From positions 213,214 to 277,213 of the forward strand of contig CAJNDS010002495.1 in NCBI GenBank assembly GCA_905221605.1: 64,000 bases of DNA, in the 5' to 3' direction. Positions 1 to 10,685 of the stretch are shown here, piece by piece. A program made the translations under genes and the position numbers. This DNA comes from Symbiodinium natans (taxonomy: Eukaryota; Sar; Dinophyceae; Suessiales; Symbiodiniaceae). The notes under the pieces are model-generated. The model did no database searches. It was not told the DNA's origin and was given only the letters and a program-made list of their open reading frames with translations. Every line of letters begins with the position of its first letter. Position 1 is the stretch's first letter.

Positions 1-43
1 GAAAAAGGGATCGTAGATGCGCTTGCTTTCTACTGAATCCCTT
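1..43. repeat. 3' terminal direct repeat of element A (partial)
   Basis: Matches 8,262-8,304 over 43 bases with one mismatch (position 6). The match ends sharply after CCCTT on the right and runs off the window on the left, so the full repeat length is unknown. It fits an LTR-like repeat or one half of a split direct repeat. Confidence 0.7.
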
Positions 44-227
44 TTCATAAAAGGATTTTCAAACCCCAAGAAAACTCTTAAGATGTCTTGAAGGGAATTG
101 CAAAGCTCAGCACTCACATGAAGGTGCAATCGCAAAGCAACAGATCCCACATGCCTAAAAGCTCGGATGCACTCTTTTTGTCGCATGGGGCGAAACGGAT
201 CTGGCGTCCGCCCCCTTCACCCCACTT

Positions 228-1037
228 TCAAATTTTTCCAAGGGCGCCAAGATCAACAAGGTCAAAACCACTAATGGGACACGAGGGAGTGACCCTGCGA
301 CAATGAACCTTATGCAAAAACCCGAAGGCAGCACGTGACGGCTCGTCTGCGACATTGCTTGGACTCGCCACTCGGGCGAACCACGTCCAGGAAGGGGAAA
401 GTTTTTCCGACTCCTCGAAAGAAAGGAGGATTTCCCGCACGTGAGGGTTTGCAGAGGTGCCCTTTATGTAGGAGTCTTGTGCCTGCACATTATCGATGAA
501 AAACAGAGCGCGCTGCGAAGCAATGAATTGGTGCCAAACTCTCCTTGCCACCGCAACTGCATATGATTCAACTGGCCCGATAATGTGTCGCATCGTGGAG
601 GTCCATTTGCTGATCAAGTGATCGGGAACAAAAGACCCAAAGCAAGAATGCAACCTTCCTTGCACTACAAGGACCCCACCAATCGAGTGCACCTCACCCT
701 CACTGGCGCCATCCGTGAAGACGTGCACAACGTGGCTTGCCACTCCACAAGGCACCTGGCGAGGCTCACAAGCACGGAGACGCGCAATGAACAGACGCAG
801 CGAATCCCTTGCTGCATCGTCCAAGACCAACTCGTCAGAACAATGCCCCTTTGCCCACGAGCGAATGTCCGCCATGATCAAACGGCCCGACTTACCAAGT
901 ATGTATGAGTCAGTGTAGTGGAGCCGACCCATGAGACTGAGGTAACGCTTTCGAGAGATCGCTCCCTCGCGCAGAAACTCTTCAAGAGACACCACGAGTT
1001 CCTCAGCACGACCAGGCTTGTTCCTTACGAGCACCAA
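228..1037 (-). pseudogene. Element A RNase H domain (end of RT polyprotein)
   Basis: This 269-residue frame continues the reverse transcriptase after a frameshift; it overlaps the RT frame by 13 bases. It begins with the RT connection region and then shows an RNase H fold typical of DIRS/Ngaro elements: VFTDGA (first Asp), the GPVESYAV region (Glu), FFIDN (second Asp) and SNVADEPSR (last Asp). RNase H removes the RNA strand from RNA/DNA hybrids during cDNA synthesis. The initial Met is internal to a polyprotein and is not a real start. Confidence 0.8.
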
Positions 1038-2944
1038 ACCCTCATCACACCTAGAACAATCGACTTCAACCCCAACATGGTGGCAGCAGGCTGAAAGGGG
1101 CTAAGCTTGTCGTCAGCGAAGGCGAACCCGAGAAGGGAACACAAGGCAGTCATTGTACTCATGGTATTGTCTGAGATGGCACTCGGTGACATTGCAGGGA
1201 AGTCGTCGAAAAAGTTTCCCCATGGGATCAAAAGCTCAACCCCCAACCTCCACAACAATCTCGAGAGACGGTTGAAATGCAGCACCGAGGCCGCGCTGCC
1301 AAAAGGCAACGCCTTCGACTCGAAAAGGCCCGGCACCAGCGTATCAGGGTTAAGCAAAGCGATAACTGCCCAAGCTCGCGAGTCGGCCGACACGGCGAAC
1401 TGTTTGTAAGCAGCTCGAAGATCAAGTGTGGTTAAAAGCGGCTGATGCCCCGCCTTCTTCCAACCAGGATGCACACGGCCTTTGAGCACAAGCCCCGAGG
1501 AAAGCGCGAGCTGACAATCATGCCCCCCACACATGGCCCTTGCCCAAATGCGGCAGGTGCAGATAAGTTGATCAAGCGCATTCAAGTCCAGCTTGTCCAT
1601 AGACCCAAAGGCAAGATTCACCTTGTTCTCGGTGAAATCATCAACAGGCCGCAGCTTGCGTCCAGCAGCAGAAGTCTGTTCCACCCCGAAACGCCGAGTG
1701 GGCAACCAGCCAGAGGGATGCCTATCATCCAGCTGCTGCGACGACAGAGGTCCCTCCAACATACCACTCTCCACCTCCTGCATCGTCTTTTCCCACAGCT
1801 CACGCGCGTTGCGATCCACGGACGACGATTTTACCTTACCCAGCAGGGCGGGCTTAAGAAATTTTGTGGCAGCAAGAAAGTCATCCTTAGGAAGCTTCGA
1901 AGGCCTGGGCTCAAGCGCGAAAACTCCCGTGTGCTTTGCATGCCCCACCAAATCAAAGCCCTTCCTAAGCTCAGCAAAAACGCCCATGTCAACCCAGCCG
2001 ATTGACGACGCAATCTTCTCAAGAAGCAGGAGCCTTTTCCCTTGCAACACCTTTGCAACCTCAGGGTCTAACGACTTGCGAAGGCCTGCTTCCTCGGCCT
2101 CAAGGTCGCGAGCCCACTGGGTCCACTTCTTGAGCAGCTTTGCCCTACGATCCACTACCCAAGCAGGCCCCTTGGTCAGCATGTCAAAAAGGCACTGTTT
2201 GAGCACATCAGGCGCAGCATGCAGCTGATCAAAGGGGTGCCCTACGTTCAGGCATTCTTCCACAAGTTCTTCGGGGGAAGCATACACACCCAGCGACACT
2301 TCAAAGCACACACTGGCCTGGTCATCCGGGCCCACAGGAGACGCAGTGTCATCTGACTCAGACGAGCTCGAATCTACGACTAGTGCATCTGCCTGAACCG
2401 GTGTCTCCGAGGCGCTTTTCAACCCCACCTCAGAAAGCAAAGACGTCGAGGAGATAAGCTTGGAGCCCGCCGGGGCATCCCGCAAAGGTTGCAGCAAGCG
2501 ACGCTTGTGATCCACCTGGGGCAACGCAGCAACCTGATACACGAGCACACGCTTAAACTCAGGCATGACAGGAGGGATGCGACGCCCACGGGGCTGGCGA
2601 GCTGAAGAAGCAGACGCCTGAGCTGACACCTGAGGGGCAGGCGTGGCTGGCAGGGACCGCCCAAGGTGGCGGAAAACCAGCGCCACAAATTGCACGCAGA
2701 ACGGACGCGGGTATGCCGCTTCGTCTGCCGTAGGGAAATGCACCTTTCCACCTGAGGCAACCTTGGGGGTCCACGGCAAATGTTCATGACCCCCAGAACA
2801 TCGTTGGCGAAAATGGCGCAGCCCAAAGCACGAAGTGAGCAAAGACCTGTGGGTCAGCCGGGACCCCCCATAACAACACATGTCGAAGGAGAAAACATGG
2901 TGATCCTTCACCAAGGGCTGAAAACAGGGCAGCTGCCACAGCAT
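1025..2944 (-). pseudogene. Element A reverse transcriptase (with end of methyltransferase domain)
   Basis: The frame is 639 residues. Residues 1-110 are the tail of the methyltransferase: the motif-VI-like ENP lies in this same frame just upstream, at 2,954-2,962, and the region holds a conserved HxHxxW segment also seen in elements B and C. After a Ser/Asp-rich linker and a helical thumb-like region comes the RT: LRPVDDF, then TLDLRAAYKQ at 506-515 (first catalytic Asp), LPFGSAASVLHF, and FFDDF at 578-582, the YxDD box with Phe replacing Tyr. It is related to DIRS/Ngaro-type RT. The frame ends soon after the palm and continues in another frame as RNase H. Confidence 0.85.
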
Positions 2945-3825
2945 ACTCGACTCAGGATTCTCAACAGACCACGGCCCAAGTCCTGCAAGAAAAGACCCAG
3001 CTTAGTATAAATCTGGTTTGCTGCCTCGACCTTTGCCCGGTCGACTCCAGTCAGGGACGGCAAGCCCATAGGGAACTGCTTTGAGCGAAGGGGACCAGCA
3101 GACACACCCTTGCGCCGGATATGCCTGGCCATAGAGCATGTGCCACACGGTGGAGCGGCATGCACAAACAGGATGTCACAAGTATCAATCAAGTGTCTCA
3201 GGAAGTCCCAGGTCGAGTCCTCAGTGAGGCTGAGGTTACACACCTTAGCCAACGGAAGATGCCGATTGCGCTGATGGTCAATGGGCATGACCGGGACGCC
3301 GACCTCATGAAAGCAACGCGACAACATGGCAGTACCAGCACATAGCTCCAAGAACAAGGGCTCACCAGCAGCCGGCTTAGGAATGTCGGGAACCGAAGGC
3401 ACAGATGCAAGGATGGGCAACCGAGGCGGCCAGGGAAGACGCACCGGCAATTGCGGGCGCTCTTGAAAAGCATCAGCATCGGGCTGGCTTGGCAAGTTAA
3501 ACTGCAGTGCAGACAAGCGGTCAGAAGCCTCGTTGGACAGCTTCGAAAATGCACCGATAGAAAAGGCCACTAAGACCACACGGCGGCCTTGCCAAGGTTC
3601 AGTGAGATGCAGAGCACGGCGTGCATCAAACAGCACGGGTTCGGTTCCCACGGGCAAGAGAACTCCCTTCTGCTGCTTGCCATTGACCTGTCGAGAGACA
3701 GTTCCAGAGTCACTAGCCACCCAAATTTCACCCCTCTCAAAACTTGACAAAGGAACCACCAAATTGGGTACACAAGAGTTCTGCTGATCACGGTGGGGTT
3801 TGGCGCGAACCCCCTCAAAAACCAC
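2908..3825 (-). pseudogene. Element A 2OG-Fe(II) oxygenase-like plus C5-methyltransferase-like fusion
   Basis: Two domains share this frame. Residues 1-95 have the pattern of a 2-oxoglutarate/Fe(II) dioxygenase: HRD (H11, D13), a GEIWV strand, H73 and RR at 81-82, matching HxD...H...R. After a Pro-rich linker, residues 157-240 look like the start of a C5-cytosine methyltransferase: LFLELCAG (motif I, AdoMet loop), an acidic residue at 183 closing the next strand, and APPCGT (motif IV, candidate catalytic C227). The motif-VI-like ENP sits just downstream in another frame. The first codon is GTG and the protein clearly continues upstream in the frame of the next feature, so a frameshift around 3,845-3,870 breaks it. 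Confidence 0.7.
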
Positions 3826-4208
3826 AACTGAAGTGAACTTATGCGGGCAGATTGGCGCACGAACGATGCAAAGACGCGGGACGCCTGAGGGAAAACAGCA
3901 ACATTAGTACGCAACCCAACCTTGACCCGAGCAAACGCTCCGGTAGCAAAAGCCTTGCCCTCAGTTCCACGCTGGGGCGCGGCCATTGGTAACATCTCAA
4001 AAAGCTGCAAAACATCGCTCGCCTCAAGCCACGTCTGCTTGAGCAGCTGAGACGCAAAAGCTTCGGGGTTGTCGGAAAGCGGTTGAGGCGGAACTGAGGC
4101 CGAGCACGGGACCTGCTTCGGTGATGACTCCCCTTCAGGGATCTCATCATCGGAAGAAGAGAGCACAAGCTCCTCACCGAGCTGTGCTACATCTTTATCA
4201 TCAGTCAC
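3570..4208 (-). pseudogene. Element A oxygenase domain, N-terminal part
   Basis: The first ~125 codons of this frame (4,208 down to about 3,845) are meaningful; the remainder is out of frame. They include an acidic, Ser-rich start, a LEASDVLQLFEMLP helix and TEGKAFATG, which align with LLQLFDLLP and TEGKAFGTG in element B and DLVRLFDALP in element C. That makes this the N-terminal half of the dioxygenase domain. The start is 25 bases after the Gag-like stop codon, so the polyprotein may have been translated separately from Gag or by reinitiation. Confidence 0.6.
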
Positions 4209-4232
4209 GTGAACCTGCGCCTCAGAGCCTAG

Positions 4233-5477
4233 TCACTCCCTTTTATGCTTTGGGCAATTTGTATAGACATGATCCCGCTTGAAGCAGCCTTTGACGCAAC
4301 AAATGTGAAGGCCACGGTCGCACTTCCCACTAGTGACGGGACGCTGGCACCGCCCCAAGTTGTGGTCGAAGCAGATGGGCAAGCCCCGGGCGGTGACTGG
4401 CACCCCATCGGACAGCTCAGCAGGTATACGCACATTTCCCTTACCCTTTCCTTTCCCTTTACCCTTACCGCGACCCTTCAAACCCCTGCGGTCATCATAG
4501 GGCCCAGGCCGCGGATGCAAAGGAGCAGGCGGAGGCAAGGGCAAGGGTTGCAGCAGGTGAGTGACATTGTTGCAAGACATGGCGTCACTCCAAATGCGAT
4601 CGACCGGTCGCCCGGAAGCCACCACCTGAATCCCCTGGCGGGTCCGATCAGCTGCTTCAACAAAAACCTGCCTGTCAGCCTGGATGAGTTGCTGGAGCGT
4701 GACACGGGCATACTGGTCTGGTGGATCACGAAATCGAGCCTGAAACAACGCCTCAGACCAACGCTCATGCTCCGCGAAGCTCAGAATGCCAGCTTGGTCC
4801 AACGCAAGCCCACGACGAGTAAGTGCATGCTTAAGCAAAAGGTCAGTGGACACATCGGCCTCCACTTTCACGGCCTGCGACCTAAGAGACACGTGCCCCG
4901 TGCCATCCACAGCAAGCATCTTGTCATCTCGGTCCTTCTTGAACTTCACTTCATCATCCCGGCAGGGACAAGACTGCAAAGGTAGGTATGAAAGAGAGTT
5001 ATCCTCATACATCTGAACGCAACGATCGATGACCGAATGACCAGGGAGAGTCGGGCCATGGATGTTCAGGCCAGCAAGCCTGACTTGTTGCCGCTGAAGC
5101 CTATCGGCTCGATCGGGAGCCGCCAACCGCCTCGGAGCAGAATCTTCCGTTCTTTCAACCTGCACCTGAAGCTCTGAGACAGTGAGGTTGTAGCTTTCAT
5201 GAAGAAGCCTGCGCAGCACGCTCAACTCTGCCACATTAGCAGCGCGCCCCAAAACCCCAGCAACTGCATCGGTAAAAGGGGACTCATCGGTGTTGCCAGG
5301 CACGAACGCACTAATGAAGGCAAATTTGCTCACGCAGTCAATACCGGCATCAGTGAACTTCTTCAAAACGTCAGCGGCCAACCCCAAGGCCGTCGCCCTG
5401 GAAGAAAAGTTTGCCTTGCTCTCGGTGATGGCCATGGCGAATTGTCCTGCAAGTGCACTACACGATCCTTCAGCCAA
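4233..5477 (-). CDS. Element A Gag-like protein with Cys/His motif
   Basis: A 414-residue intact frame. Residues 1-320 are mostly helical and align by eye with the equivalent proteins of B and C (shared features: RRLLHES in A against RRLFHES in C, then VERT, a Leu-rich segment near SLSYLPL, and QADR near residue 270). A linker of Gly-Lys repeats (GRGKGKGKGKG) follows, typical of nucleic-acid binding. The C-terminus has Cys/His clusters: CFDHNLGRC, then a Cys and LH, then C-x3-C-x4-H-x4-C, close to a retroviral-type zinc knuckle. It would package or bind the element RNA. Expression and assembly are inferred. Confidence 0.65.
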   Translation of the reverse strand: MAEGSCSALAGQFAMAITESKANFSSRATALGLAADVLKKFTDAGIDCVSKFAFISAFVPGNTDESPFTDAVAGVLGRAANVAELSVLRRLLHESYNLTVSELQVQVERTEDSAPRRLAAPDRADRLQRQQVRLAGLNIHGPTLPGHSVIDRCVQMYEDNSLSYLPLQSCPCRDDEVKFKKDRDDKMLAVDGTGHVSLRSQAVKVEADVSTDLLLKHALTRRGLALDQAGILSFAEHERWSEALFQARFRDPPDQYARVTLQQLIQADRQVFVEAADRTRQGIQVVASGRPVDRIWSDAMSCNNVTHLLQPLPLPPPAPLHPRPGPYDDRRGLKGRGKGKGKGKGKGNVRIPAELSDGVPVTARGLPICFDHNLGRCQRPVTSGKCDRGLHICCVKGCFKRDHVYTNCPKHKRE

Positions 5478-5799
5478 AACTGTATGCTCAAGTTATCACT
5501 CACACCACAAGGCGTTGTCGTATGCAAATCGCAACATCTACGGAATCACAGCACCGTACAGCCACATTTTCAAGTCATGGTTGACTTCCTTCCAAAACCG
5601 CGTGCCCCGGTTAACTTGAGCTCTTTCAGCTCATCCGAGTGGACCGGCACACCAAAGCACCGCGAGCACCGGTGCAACTGCTCACATAATCAAACTTCCC
5701 CGCGAGGACCGGTGAATGCATAGCCGAGTCTATCCGGCTGCGTCACAAAGACACGACCCATTTGCCGAGTGATCCGGCTGCCCCTCAGTTGAGCCGGGC
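5478..5799 (-). other. Element A spacer between recombinase and Gag
   Basis: About 320 bases with no convincing reading frame. It may hold the Gag promoter or leader if Gag is expressed separately; no recognisable signal was seen. Confidence 0.4.
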
Positions 5800-6156
5800 T
5801 CACTTGAAACAATTCAAGCACATGTCAGCCATAAACCTTGGCTTCTCACTGAGCCTCTCGAACTTTCGCGCGCACGCCTTTCCGCACTTCAGCCGATTCC
5901 CACTCTCGTCAGCGAGGCGGTGCAACTTCCTTGAAGTTATGTGACGGACATAAACCAGAGCATCAGGATCCTGAACCACAAGTTCAGCCCAAGGCGGCAC
6001 AACCTGATCAGCGGCCGCTTCCTCCGCTCTCAAGTCCTGCACATTGTCCTCTTCATCGAGCGAAACTTCGGACTCTGATGGCTCCTCAACAAACTCAGGC
6101 CCAGGCTCCCTCTGCGGCTGGTTCGGGAAGTAACCCGACCGAGTGACGTCCGGCAA
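5800..6156 (-). pseudogene. Element A tyrosine recombinase, C-terminal extension
   Basis: This frame is the out-of-frame continuation of the recombinase. It holds an acidic stretch (EEPSESEVSLDEED) and then a conserved module seen in all three elements: HITSRKLHRL, a Gly turn, CGK, and a final C-x2-C (MCLNCF). The equivalent in B is HRVSGIVH, YCGR, CCIQC and in C HRQSRVIH, ICGK, RCKQC. The Cys/His spacing suggests a small metal-binding domain attached to the recombinase. I do not know this module from the literature. Confidence 0.6.
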
Positions 6157-6200
6157 AAACAGGCCTTGCCTGATGTCCTGGATGACAGCCTCCAGCGACC

Positions 6201-7619
6201 TCAGGGCTGGAGAAACATTGTCACGTGCATCATCTCATCCTGCGGGGCCTTGTGATACCCCAAAACACGCCGGTGCAGAGGATCAACTCCGTGCTTCGAC
6301 AGCCAAGAAAGACACGTGCATTTGCAACTGTGAGTTCCGAGCTTGCGTGCCGCAGGGAAGCCTCGAGAGATAAGGATTCCCCGGAGCCATGCAGCGGCCA
6401 CCGTAGCCGAAGGTGGGATCGGAGCCCAACCCCCTTCTAGCCCACGACTCGGCAGCAGAGGAAAGTCCTCGCCTTCAGGGATGCCCATGTCCTCGCGGAG
6501 ACCTAACCATGTCTTAAACCAAGGAACCGCAGTCAAGCCGAAAAGTGGCCCAACCATCGGGAGCAGAGCCGTCTTCCTTTCCAGCGAGAAACTCGTCTTT
6601 GTCCTTGAAGCTTCCCCTTGAAAATATCCTGTCAAGCGGCCAGCAAAACCTTCAGGCTCGTCGATTGCAAGATTCTTCAGACCTTGAGCATCGCTATACC
6701 TTGCTCGGAGGAAAACACAAACGAGGAAGAACCCTGCACACAGCCTGTCGATATCTCCTTCACGTTCGGAGATCACCAATCTCTCAAGGGCCTTCACCAT
6801 ATCGACAGTGAGGGGTGGCTTCTGTCGTCGCTTCCTTTTGTTCAGGAACATCGAACGAGCCAAGCCCCCAAACCGACCACTGCTCAGAACATCAGAAGCA
6901 TTCTCAACGCCTAGCACAAATTTGCAAAATGCAAGTGCAGACATCAATGCCTTTCCGAATGACGGCGCACAAGTGCTCTCGGATTCAAGCAGAAAATCAT
7001 ACAAAAGCGCCTCGCTGAAGGGTAGGGGCTTGCACTGGCGAGCCTTGGCCCAGGCAACAAACCTGATGAGAGGCCCAGCCCGGCTGTGCAAGGTACCTGC
7101 CGATTTGCCCGAAAAAGTGTGCAGAAGGCCCTGAGAAATCGCCTCGTCATTTCCCACGAAAGCAGCACACCGCCTACCGACGTCAAAAGAGAAAGGATCC
7201 TCAACCACTAAGGCAACCCACTTTTGTATGGCAGCACTAAGCCTCCTCTCAAGGTGAGCACCCCAAGAATCATCCAAACGGACCCTGGAAATCGCAATCT
7301 TCGTTGCGGCCACGGTTGGCGTCACTGGAGTGATCACAGGCACAAGAGATGGCACTGGTGGGATCATGCCACGTGACTTAACCACACCGGTAAAGAGCAC
7401 TGAAGAAGGCCTCAACCGAAAATCCCAAGACCGAGAATAGCCCGTCCTATTAACCTTGCAAGTGCAGGCAGCCAAATGAGCCTCATAATCCTGAACAGGC
7501 ACCTCTGCCGGTCTCCTCCGGTCGCTGTCCTCAGGCACACGAAGGGACCCAGGATCCAAACCCCCAGCTAGCAAACCCTCTGGGGCACGAGGGGGCTGAG
7601 CCATGCGGGCAAAGGGCAC
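6201..7619 (-). pseudogene. Element A tyrosine recombinase, catalytic Tyr lost
   Basis: A 472-residue frame of a phage-integrase-type tyrosine recombinase, the enzyme that integrates DIRS/Ngaro-type cDNA. The N-terminal ~260 residues would include the core-binding domain. Catalytic positions visible: R307 (ARYSDAQ), K341 (SRTKTS), H430 and K433 in HSCK (Lys where most family members have Arg), and H456 (GYHK). The frame ends at HVTMFLQP. In a second frame the conserved segment after the catalytic Tyr resumes as RDNVSPALRSLEAV. By alignment with TYSR in element B, the TYS triplet is missing, about 13 bases fewer than expected, so catalysis and frame are both destroyed. Confidence 0.8.
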
Positions 7620-8261
7620 TTATGCAGACAGCTGGAGAAGCTGTCGGGCGCACGCGTGTGGCCGTCGGCCGGAGCAAGCAAGTGCAAACCAACTGGAAGG
7701 ATGGAGCAAGAGGAGCACGCGGGCCTCACGGGAACTGACAAGCACTCCGCAGAGAGAACTCTCGAAAATGTACGTGAAGAGACTGGGGGGGGCCTCCAGG
7801 CTGCGCTCAAGTGAAGCAAGGTGGAAAGAGCGAGGCCTGATGCTGATCGCCTGAAAGGCAGGCGCCTGAAAGGCAGGCACTGGAGGCCACTCCCAGCTGA
7901 GGGAGCTCTCCTCTGAACTGGATGTGCTGTCCATCCACCGAGAGCACTCAGGCCCCCGGCTTGCACGACCCCTAAGGGGAGACCACTAGCACCTCGAACC
8001 TCTAGCACGGCACCCCTACAGGAGTAGCGGAGGCTCAACACAAAATTTTCACTCTCTAGCGCTCACAATTGAGCACTGCGTTGCAAGAGCCGGGATGGCA
8101 ACCCGTTCAAGAAAATTTCTGCACATGCAGGAAAAACGCAAGTCAAGCAAAACGTGACCCCACAAAACTGCATTGCACATCAAAGCTTGCACAGGTGACC
8201 AAAGGCAAATGTCCAAGAAAATCTCAGTTTGAAAACGCTCGTACCCTCGCTGTCCTACAAT
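7620..8261 (-). other. Element A 5' untranslated region
   Basis: About 640 bases between the terminal repeat and the recombinase. No conserved frame. A short tandem duplication of GCCTGAAAGGCAGG lies near 7,849-7,876. The promoter would be expected here or in the terminal repeat, but no motif was recognised. Confidence 0.4.
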
Positions 8262-8304
8262 GAAAACGGGATCGTAGATGCGCTTGCTTTCTACTGAATC
8301 CCTT
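8262..8304. repeat. 5' terminal direct repeat of element A
   Basis: Direct repeat of 1-43 with one mismatch; it marks the outer 5' edge of element A at 8,304. To the right the two sequences differ at once. Confidence 0.7.
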
Positions 8305-9730
8305 CTTGGGTACTGAACTACACGGTCCCCACCCAGTGTGCCCTCCAAGGGCCACTTGCAGTTCACAGGACTACAGGGCCAAAGGGGTTGCGTTCTGCAC
8401 GGCGCGTGGGAAGAAGGCGCAGCTCCATCGCTGCGGTCTTTGCGGAGAGCAACGACGAGCCTTGTGGCGGAGCGCTTCGGTGTGTGGGCCTTGCGACGCC
8501 CTCGCTGCGAAATCTGGATGATGGAGACACTTGGGATCAAAGAGTCAAGGGTTCATGCAAGGAGCTCGAGTTCAGACGGCTTACAGGGATGAACGCCCCT
8601 GTTTCCTGCAGAAAATGTTCAACAGTGATTGTTCTGAGCGCACACGAGTCATCAGAAAAAATTGGGCCGAAGCTGAAACGAGGCGATCAGGAAAGGAAAG
8701 CGATGCTGAAACGTGGGAACGGTTGAACTACAAGGCGGAGGGGAAGTGGTTTTTGCATCCTCCAACATCGCTATCATATTCCCCAGGTCCGGAGACAAGA
8801 GAACCGCATCTTTATTATCCCGTCCGAGATTTCTGGAGCAAAGCGAGGAACATCCAGGCCCGACGCAACAGGGGCGCCCTCTTCCACCATTTTCTTCATC
8901 TGCTGGAAGAGCTCGGCATCATCTAGACAACGGGAAGGCCTTGCTCCAGTTCTTCGGGTCGATGTCATGGCAGAACTTGAAATTTTCACAGATGCAATCT
9001 GAAGCATCCTGCCAAGCCCCTTCTACCATCTGCCAACAAGAGCCGCGCCATGAACTTCGCCGAGACTTCCAAGACCGGGGCCCACACACACACACACAGA
9101 GGCCGTCCTGGGAGGTCGCAGCAGTCACCACGAAAAGGCGCCATGACCACATCTTCGTGGCAAGCAGAAGTCACATCCATCAATCTGGAGTCTGCAGAGG
9201 CAGGCATGACGCGCGTCGGTGTTTGTTTTGCAGGGCTGGACTTCCCCAACATCTTGCCTTCAGCAATCCGGATGAGGTCACGTCGATGGTCCGGGACGAA
9301 CCCCTGGGCGTGGGCAAGAACAAGGGAGCGGTGTACCCCGGCCTCCCTGATCATGGGCAGCATCGTGGCTCAGCAGCGCCACCCAGTCCTGAAGGGTTTC
9401 GTTATATAGCCGTTAGCGGTGATGTCCTCACACAAGGGCATGTCGAAATCCATGGCGAAAAACAGAGAACAACCCGATCCCGCTGGGGGAGCACTACAAC
9501 ACCGAGAAAAAGATCTCCCCCTTTGGGGGAGAGAATAGCTCCTTTCCAACTTCGTCGCACAGCCACCTGTTCCCGAAAATGGACACGGAATACATAAAAT
9601 TTTGGCACGAACAAACCAGGAAAACAAAACATGTCACGCAAGGAGAGCGAAAGCAGCGCCGCGCAGCCACAGCACCTAGCCCTATGACAACAGTGCACCA
9701 GCCTCCCAAGCTTGCTTCACACATGTAAAA
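8305..9730 (-). pseudogene. Decayed coding DNA of unknown origin
   Basis: No intact gene. Short minus-strand stretches look protein-like but sit in different frames: FAMDFDMPLCEDITANGY near 9,400-9,460, then FVPDHRRDLIRIAEGKMLG near 9,240-9,310, and ELFQQMKKMVEEGAPVASG near 8,850-8,930. Together they suggest a broken or intron-containing minus-strand gene. The plus-strand reading frames here look like shadows. A (CA)n run sits near 9,083. I do not recognise the family. Confidence 0.3.
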
Positions 9731-10685
9731 CACCTACACCCTAAACCCGAAAAACCCCTAAACCCTATAAAAACTCAAAAAATCTAAACCCTAAATCGAA
9801 ACTGTAAAGAACATCCCCAAAACCCTAAACCCTAAAAACCCATGAGCCCTAAATAATCCAAGAAAACCCGAAACCCTGTAAGCTCTAGACACCAAAACCC
9901 GAAATCCTAAAGCCATACGCCCTAAACCCTAAACCCTAACCTAAAAACCCCTACGCCCTAAACCCTAAAAACCCTAAACCCTAAAAACCCCGAAAATAAA
10001 AGCCCTAGACTCCAAAAAACCGTGAGCCCTAAACATAAACAACCCTAAACCCTAGAAACCCTCAACTTCAAGCCCCAAACACCCTAAACCCTGAAACCCC
10101 CTCAGGCCTGGACCCTAATCAACCCTAAACCCAAAAAACCCTAAGCCCTAAACCCTTATAACCCTGAGCCCTAGACCCAAAAACCCTATAACCCTAAAAC
10201 CGCCTAAACTCTAAGCCCAAAAGCCTAGAAAACCCCGAACCTCAAACCCTTGATCCACAAAAACCCTAAACCCTAACCTCTTAAAACGCCTGAACCCTAA
10301 ACCTAAAACACCCTCAGCCCTAAACCCCAAACCCTAAAAACCCCTAAACCCTCAACCCTAAAATCCCGTGAGCCTTAACCCCTAACAAAAACCCGAAACC
10401 ACAAAAACCCGAAACCCTAAACCCCAAAAATCCCGAAACCCTTTTCATCCCCTGAGCACAGAACCCGAAAATCCCCTAAACCCTATATAAACTAAAAAAT
10501 CCTAAACCCAAAACCCTAAAAATCTTGAAACCCTAAAGAAAAGTTCCAAAACCCCAAACCCTAAAACCCATGAGCCCTAGACCCAAAAAGCCCTAAACCC
10601 TGTAAGCTCTAGACACCAAAACCCGAAACCCTGAAAACCCATACGCCCTGAACCCTACAAACCCAAAAAAGCCCTAAACCTCGAA
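9731..10685. repeat. Degenerate telomere-like repeat block 1 (CCCTAAA type)
   Basis: Dense CCCTAAA and variants (CCCGAAA, CCCTGAA, GCCCTAG) with no pure run longer than two or three units. CCCTAAA is the complement of the Arabidopsis-type TTTAGGG telomere repeat, which is reported in dinoflagellates. The block is interstitial in the window and strongly diverged. It contains longer repeats of its own: 9,838-9,930 resembles 10,567-10,660, and 10,003-10,375 recurs in block 2. Confidence 0.8.

Larger units (their letters stand above)
1..8304 (-). mobile_element. Retroelement A (tyrosine-recombinase retrotransposon, frameshifted)
   Basis: On the minus strand the element reads tyrosine recombinase, Gag-like, 2OG-Fe(II) oxygenase-like, C5-methyltransferase-like, reverse transcriptase, RNase H. 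A 43-bp sequence at its 5' edge (8,262-8,304) recurs in the same orientation at 1-43 with one mismatch, so the two edges carry terminal direct repeats; the 3' repeat continues off the window. No integrase of the DDE type is present, which together with the recombinase and DIRS-like RNase H points to the YR retrotransposon class. Frameshifts separate the recombinase tail, the oxygenase N-terminus, the methyltransferase/RT junction and the RT/RNase H junction, so this copy looks dead. Confidence 0.8.

Noticed and set aside
1445-2228. Long plus-strand frames opposite the element A RT
   Set aside because: They lie antisense to a strongly supported RT and have no recognisable motif; same for plus-strand frames over B and C.
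2908-3825. Adenine-type methyltransferase as in classical DIRS elements
   Set aside because: The motif is PPCGT with a downstream ENP, as in C5-type enzymes; the DPPY/DPPF-like motif expected for adenine methylases was not seen.
8713-9597. A 294-codon plus-strand gene
   Set aside because: Composition and lack of motifs suggest it is opposite a decayed minus-strand coding stretch; codons look shadow-like.
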